Source: Antedon mediterranea
Lineage: Eukaryota; Echinodermata; Crinoidea; Comatulida; Antedonidae
Length of the DNA: 64,000 bases
NCBI RefSeq assembly: GCF_964355755.1
Contig: NC_092674.1
Coordinates: forward strand, 28,632,001 to 28,696,000
Reading direction: 5' to 3'
Shown here: one piece after another, positions 60,697 through 64,000 of the stretch
Numbering within the stretch: position 1 is the first letter of the stretch
Layout of the letters: each line of letters starts with the position of its first letter
Notes under the pieces: generated by a model
What the model saw: only the letters and a program-made list of their open reading frames with translations
What the model was told of the DNA's origin: nothing
The model's database searches: none
Translations under genes and position numbers: made by a program

Positions 60697-60825
60697 TAAG
60701 CTCTGTCTACAGTGTCAAACTTTATGTGATGTGCCCATATATGATGATGTCATATCACTACCCTATTTGGGCATATCACTACCCTATTTGGGAACATCAC
60801 ACTTCCTTTGTTTGATAGAGCTTTA
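60697..60825. mobile_element. Palindromic MITE, family 1 (right end worn)
   Basis: The left AAGCTCTGTCTACAGTGTC is clear; the right end is shortened to TTTGATAGAGCTTTA. It lies 140 bp after the ANKRD10 stop, probably in its 3'UTR. Confidence 0.75.
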
Positions 60826-61288
60826 GACCTATATACGATCGATTACATTTGATATTTTCTAGACAGTCAAAAAGCAATATTGGCCAGCATTACATTTTGT
60901 AAAATGTTTATATTTAAACGTCTTATGTATATGGTAGATGATTTTGTAAAAAAAATAATATTCATGAATGTATCTATTTTATTTTCCTATTGCATGGTCA
61001 ACAAGGAATGATAAACATTCTTTACATACTTAAGTCCCGTTTAATGCTATAGTGTGTGAATGCCTTGGTGTCCAGCCAGGATTTGAAACCTGGACGTGGA
61101 AAACAAAAAGTCATAACAAGCAAGGATCATGTGTGTGATATTTTAACAATCTTAATTACTATTACTGTATTCATTTAGTGATGATATTAGTATAAGTACT
61201 GGAATCTTATTATGGATTCCTCCATTCATACAAAGGGTGCCATTCTGCTTTAAATTTTATCAACAGTATATGTAGTAACTCGAAGTAA

Positions 61289-61533
61289 AGCTTGGTTTTC
61301 ACTAGCGACACAACGTAAGAAAATGCCTTTTCATTAATTGTGCTTTCCTCTGCCTGCCTGCGATTTTTACAACAATGGTGCGTCGTCGGTTCCCACTTGT
61401 GATTACGCAATGCATCACTTTGCGTCGATACGTTGCCACGTTGCGTTCTAGTGGGAACCACGCTTTACGCAATACAGCACTTTGCGTCGCTGCGTTGAGT
61501 TGCGTCGCTAGTGGGAACCACGCTTACAGTAAA
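61289..61533. mobile_element. MITE cluster, 'AAAGCTTGGTTCCC' family
   Basis: Opens AAAGCTTGGTTTTCACTAG and contains two inverse ends GTTCTAGTGGGAACCACGC (about 61445) and GTCGCTAGTGGGAACCACGC (about 61510), each with TTGCGTCG repeats, so an element plus an extra half-copy. Confidence 0.65.
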
Positions 61534-61989
61534 AGCTATATGCTTTCGCTAGGCACAACGCAAGGACGTAATCGCAACTGTCGCTTGTCATTGGTCAACT
61601 CACTTTAACTTGTAATTTTTCTTTGAGATATGTATATACATTTAGTGAAAGGTTTTGAGTACTATAGTAATAGTTTTAGCATATTAGCAACTTGCTGTAA
61701 ATATTTGTGAGAACTCCGTCTAGTGTGAGTGAAGTAGAACAAAAGATACAATGTACAATAATTGTAAAAGTTGGAATGATTTTTAATATTTAGTATGTCT
61801 TGTGTAGTGCATATTATTGTTAAACAATGGGCAGAAATAGAGTTTATGTGTATATACTGTTTGGGTGCTATTACTGATTTACAAAAGTATAACAACTATA
61901 CTGTACTCCTAATGCTTAAAACTATTTTTTTTTGTATACAGTAACATTGTATATACAGTATAACATTATTGTGAAATATCATAGTTTTG

Positions 61990-62375
61990 TTGCCACCCAC
62001 TTGGACGTACGCGCGCCGCAAGTAATTTGACCAATCACGACTTGATGGGTCGTTTGTGGACGGTTTTGCGTGCCTACGTCATTGTGTTGCGTCTAAAAGT
62101 GGAAATTGATCACATACCTTACTCGGACGAATTAGCGGTGCAGTTGAATTAGAGCTTTTTACAATCCAATAACTGCCATGCTTTTGGTCAAAGATATTGG
62201 GAAACGTAACGTAACAAGCGAAACCGCGTTCCAAAACTTTGTTCCCACTAGACGCAACGCAAGAACGTAAGCCGCAACGCAAGCAAATGACCAATCACAA
62301 GCGATGGTTTAGTCCAACCGTCGCTTGTGATTGGTCAATTCGCTTGCGTTTCGTCTAATGGGAACCAAGCTTTAT
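61990..62375. mobile_element. MITE, 'AAAGCTTGGTTCCC' family, two overlapping copies
   Basis: From about 62240 a full copy runs TTTGTTCCCACTAGACGC..GTTTCGTCTAATGGGAACC. A worn relative (GCGCCGCAAG, GACCAATCACGA, GTTGCGTCTAAAAGTGG) precedes it. GACCAATCACAAGCGA and its complement form an internal palindrome. Confidence 0.6.
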
Positions 62376-63574
62376 TTCATAATTTACGGTTTTGCTGTAT
62401 TACTTTAGTTGTTATTTTTTAGTTAATTTTGTTTATATGTAATATTTATCATGCTTTTAGATACTATTTGAATGCAATGTCCATAGAGTTTTTCAATGTT
62501 TTATAAGTTTACAACTGTAGTACAGTGTATTATGTTTTTGTATTTTTTGTAGAAAACTTATGCTTTTTAGAATTTGATTTGTTTTATATTAACAAGACTA
62601 ATATTAAAAATTGTTGTGAAAGAATGTCTTTTTTAGTTTAAAAATTATGAATTTAATAAGACTTATTTAACATTTATATTTGTTTTGGTCATAATGGCCG
62701 CCCATATTTTTTTTCAAATTCTAATTTTTAATCATCAGTCGATATATGATTATTTTTAACAATTGTATGTTTTGGCTTGCTTCAATTAGATTGAATTGCC
62801 TTTTATATTATAGAAAATGCTAAAAAAGATACTTAATTAGCAAATAAATTGAAATCAACCAATATGTCTGAGATTTGTTTTGTAAAACGGTTCATCCCAG
62901 GCAACCAACAACAGGACACTGAGCTGACCGCGATGTTTCTTTTCGTACTTAAGTTAGGGACCCCTCATGAAACGTCACAAAATGAACATGAATATTCATT
63001 AGTCATAATATCCATAAGGTGTGACGTAAGAATTGAGCTAACTACAATTCTCTAATGCAAACGCTTTCTGACTAGTCTGGGTTCCAGACGGAGTTTTGTC
63101 TTAATATTAGTAAAAAGATAAATATTTTGGCACATATGGCGTTTCATACGTATACTACTTGATTTTGGATTTTCAGACAAAAATCGCGGTCGAAATAAAA
63201 ACAAATAAATAAAAAAAAAAGATAATACAGACTTGGGGCAAGTCTAGCTTTCTGACGAGCCGTTTGTGTAGTCGAGTGGATAGATTATATGGATTTTACA
63301 TGAGATAGAGATTATTAGGGTTAGGTTTAGCATGGATTAAAGAATAGAAGGATATGCATCGACGTGAGATCAAGGGTTCCTTGACTCTCGCCGACAGACC
63401 GCGGACCGCCCACAATGTTACAGTTTAATTAACCGCATGGTAACAACGAAACGGTCGCGTGCCTAATATATTGTTTACTGCACATGTGCAACGACATTTA
63501 ACCGTGTTGACTACGCTTCTTTCGCGCGTTCTTTGTTGCACTGTATGTATTCATACATATTTGAACAGTATAAT

Positions 63575-63763
63575 CAGTGGCGTAACGGATATGTGCGCTC
63601 ACTGGCTAAACCGAAGCTTGGGGCCCATGAGCAGTGCCCAGAGGAACAGGAATAAAATTTGTCGAAAATGCTAAAAACGTCCGAGGCCTCGATCTTTGAA
63701 AATTTTGGAGGGCCACTTAGGTTTCCTAAACAAGTGGCTTCAGGCCTCTGCCTCACGCCATTG
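63575..63763. mobile_element. CAGTGGCGTAAC-family element, full copy
   Basis: Left CAGTGGCGTAACGG, right CTCACGCCATTG. The body shares GGCTAAACC, GAGCAGTGCCCAGAGG and GGAGGGCCACTTAG with the copy at 22339. Confidence 0.75.
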
Positions 63764-64000
63764 AAAACAGTTATTAAATTACATTTTATGTTATTGTGAA
63801 GACCTTAGTGTAGGCCTACTTCATCAATATACCAGATAAAAACAATACTATATTGTTATTGGCTTAGAATTGTAGATGCTATAATTGTAATTAGTATAGG
63901 TTTCTGCCGCGATTGATCTACGCTAATGTTTTTAGGCCTATGACATTAAAGTAGCATTTTATGACCTGTAGTAGCCCTACATCTGAGACAATAACTATTT

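Larger units (their letters stand above)
60556..64000. other. ANKRD10 3'UTR and downstream intergenic DNA
   Basis: No gene recognised. AT-rich sequence with a family-1 MITE, two GCAACGCAAG-type elements and a CAGTGGCGTAAC element. The short ORFs here have no recognisable domains. Confidence 0.6.

Noticed and set aside
61210-61608. Overlapping ORFs on both strands near 61.4 kb.
   Set aside because: Both fall inside the GCAACGCAAG-type MITE cluster and reflect its inverted repeats.
62849-63055. Short ORF MSEICFVKRF.. as a gene.
   Set aside because: No recognisable domain, no splice signals in register, and the region is repeat-rich intergenic DNA.

Overview
The window is eukaryotic, AT-rich genomic DNA. 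All genes are split by introns with GT..AG junctions, and the proteins are animal orthologues. Gene content, short exons, compact introns, frequent AGGCCTA-type words and the mixture of tRNA-derived SINEs, LINE tails and MITEs suggest a marine invertebrate deuterostome. An echinoderm is my best guess, but this is inference from style, not proof.

Eight protein-coding genes can be read exon by exon. They sit as four head-to-head (divergent) pairs: JPT1/2-like (minus) with CRAMP1 (plus); TXNDC9 (minus) with iduronate-2-sulfatase IDS (plus); mitochondrial carrier SLC25A43 (minus) with the UFM1 protease UFSP2 (plus); and the RAD6-type E2 enzyme UBE2A/B (minus) with ANKRD10 (plus). Only JPT runs off the window. 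Their roles are unrelated housekeeping jobs: chromatin, CCT co-chaperone, lysosomal glycosaminoglycan breakdown, mitochondrial transport, UFMylation, histone/PCNA ubiquitination, and a nuclear ankyrin protein. The SLC25A43/UFSP2 start codons are only 276 bp apart, so they probably share a promoter region.

The striking feature is the 12.6-kb intron between UFSP2 coding exons 10 and 11, which separates the catalytic Cys exon from the Asp/His exon. It is almost filled by a nest (32609-44864) of eleven copies of a foldback-type transposable element of about 1.1 kb. Each copy has two long inverted arms made mostly of a 21-bp tandem repeat, a loop of about 175 bp, terminal TATGGAACGC, and usually a 6-bp target duplication. 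The duplications (TATTAG, GAGGCG, CAGGCG twice, TAGTTT, AGTACA, AAACTA, GGCTAG) let the whole nest be unpicked to about five levels. All copies keep one A-type and one B-type arm. I cannot assign the element to a known superfamily. Its architecture recalls the TU elements of sea urchins and FB/Galileo of flies.

The other introns and intergenic gaps are rich in small non-autonomous elements. The most abundant is an approximately 150-bp palindromic MITE (about 16 copies, complete or partial, ends AAGCTCTGTCTACACTATC). There are also at least nine other inverted-repeat families, two or three tRNA-derived SINE types, truncated LINE tails with target duplications, and a 1.9-kb TIR element in a UBE2 intron.
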